Below are positions 63,965 through 64,000 of a stretch of DNA of 64,000 bases, one piece after another. Position numbers and translations under genes: made by a program. The stretch comes from Pseudomonas putida (lineage in GTDB: Bacteria > Pseudomonadota > Gammaproteobacteria > Pseudomonadales > Pseudomonadaceae). The DNA is taken from assembly GCF_028682455.1 (NCBI RefSeq), contig NZ_JANHLD010000001.1, positions 1,116,001 to 1,180,000 of the forward strand, read 5' to 3'. Each line of letters starts with the position of its first letter. The first letter of the stretch is position 1. The notes under the pieces are model-generated. The model had not been told where the DNA came from and did not search any database. It saw only the letters and a list, made by a program, of their open reading frames with translations.

Positions 63965-64000
63965 TTGTGGAAATGGTCAAGATTTCACATGGGCACCCGT

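Overview
The window looks like Pseudomonas chromosome, most likely the P. putida/P. fluorescens side of the genus. This rests on the high GC content, REP-type inverted repeats (GTAGGAGCGGGC...) in many gaps, a LexA2-type SOS box (AGTAC-N4-GTACT) before a lexA2-imuA-imuB-dnaE2 cassette, and a DUF2790 protein. I see no rRNA, tRNA, CRISPR array, IS element or phage gene. About 56 protein genes are supported. It reads as accessory and catabolic chromosome rather than a mobile island.

Layout. 1-399: gene-free, apparently decayed. 0.4-4 kb: universal stress protein, small membrane protein, and a chloroperoxidase-type hydrolase divergent from a MerR regulator with a clear MerR-type promoter; then an F420/NADP-type oxidoreductase with an export signal. 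4-7.3 kb: exported arylsulfatase and DUF1254 protein. 7.4-13.3 kb: MexEF-OprN-type RND efflux operon. 13.3-17.5 kb: copper island (CopA ATPase, 2Fe-2S/FAD reductase, 83-aa exported protein, CopZ), with CueR-type promoters before copA and copZ. 17.5-22.9 kb: LysR regulator and a pxpA-BCCP-biotin carboxylase-pxpB-pxpC operon. 23-25.3 kb: isochorismatase-type hydrolase, orphan ParA, SDR. 25.4-31.5 kb: an unusual receiver/LuxR-HTH/PAS/kinase-like fusion divergent from a 1391-aa autotransporter.

31.5-35.3 kb: Fsr-type MFS exporter divergent from an AraC regulator, VOC protein, diguanylate cyclase. 35.4-39.4 kb: LysR divergent from dctA-ttdA-ttdB (C4-dicarboxylate uptake and L-tartrate dehydratase). 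39.5-43.7 kb: methyltransferase, GFA protein, a candidate structured RNA between two intrinsic terminators, HPP-CBS membrane protein, LysR, HAD phosphatase. 43.8-49.5 kb: SOS mutagenesis cassette. 49.5-52.8 kb: LysR-aldo/keto reductase pair divergent from a 3-oxoacid CoA-transferase. 53-59.5 kb: single genes (AhpD-like, MocR, DUF2790, DkgB, RutR-like TetR, GNAT, Tam, DUF2784, LysE). 59.5-64 kb: reductive pyrimidine catabolism (preA, preT, dihydropyrimidinase), with a twin palindrome upstream. The rest of that pathway probably lies past the right edge.

The observations most worth following are the 575-aa regulator with Glu at the receiver phospho-site, the possible RNA at about 40.77-40.89 kb, the copper-island reductase and small protein, the split urea-carboxylase-like pxp operon, and the paired CCTGTC-N6-GACAGG sites before the dihydropyrimidinase gene.
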